Positions 5,892-5,912 of a stretch of DNA of 5,912 nt are shown here, in pieces. Position 1 is the stretch's first letter; every line of letters begins with the position of its first letter. A program made the translations under genes and the position numbers. A model generated the notes under the pieces. The model did not search any database, was not told the origin of the DNA, and saw nothing but the letters and a program-made list of their open reading frames with translations. Origin of the DNA: JBFGCA01 sp041567315 (GTDB lineage Bacteria > Acidobacteriota > Thermoanaerobaculia > Multivoradales > JAHEKO01); contig JBFGCA010000182.1 in NCBI GenBank assembly GCA_041567315.1, positions 1 to 5,912 of the forward strand, read 5' to 3'.

Positions 5892-5912
5892 ATGTCGAGG
5901 AAGCGCAACGCC
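5892..5912 (+). CDS. Possible start of a further gene (transposase-like N-terminus), cut by the window edge
   Basis: ATG 5892 begins a frame reading MSRKRNA up to the last base. A G-rich GCGGGG at 5883-5888 could be a weak, closely spaced ribosome binding site. Basic openings of this kind are common in IS630- and IS3-type transposases. A CTAG site at 5803-5806, followed by GTGTGGCGTCTCC, would suit an IS630-type insertion point (TA target) about 85 bases upstream. Seven codons cannot establish a family. This is a prompt to look at the adjoining sequence, not an identification. Confidence 0.2.

Noticed and set aside
1..5912. tRNA, rRNA, CRISPR array or riboswitch
   Set aside because: No cloverleaf, regularly spaced repeat or known RNA signature was seen. 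The window is almost entirely coding.

Overview
The window is very GC-rich (by eye roughly three quarters G+C, with G or C at nearly every third codon position). All the clear genes lie on the plus strand. No marker gene identifies the organism. The composition and gene types would fit a high-GC soil or marine lineage such as Acidobacteriota, Myxococcota or Actinomycetota, but I cannot choose between them.

Layout: (1) 1-121 is a short edge segment of different composition. It is unrelated in any plus frame to the gene that follows and may carry the end of a minus-strand reading frame. (2) 122-1414 is the C-terminal two thirds of a NodU/CmcH-type carbamoyltransferase. It begins abruptly in the middle of a conserved block, directly after an in-frame TAG, so its N-terminal metal-binding part is missing. 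(3) 1407-5735 is a single uninterrupted reading frame of 1442 codons that overlaps the carbamoyltransferase end by 8 bases. It joins an SGNH-type hydrolase with a TPR-like helical insert, a beta-rich accessory region, and a complete flavin-dependent (tryptophan-halogenase-like) module carrying the GGGTAG, FK, WAWSIP and EPLES signatures. (4) 5736-5891 is intergenic, with a GC hairpin after the stop codon. (5) From 5892 to the end is the possible start of another plus-strand gene, perhaps a transposase.

Working together: carbamoyl transfer, SGNH ester or acyl chemistry and flavin-dependent halogenation are typical tailoring reactions of a natural-product pathway, and the tight overlap suggests co-translation. 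The most unusual point is the apparent fusion of an SGNH hydrolase to a flavin-dependent halogenase in one polypeptide. The join runs through a poorly conserved stretch that holds two strong inverted repeats. It could instead be two genes joined by an open frame, as happens easily in GC-rich DNA. The truncated 5' gene and the possible transposase start at the 3' edge hint at a rearranged cluster remnant, but either edge could also reflect a contig boundary.
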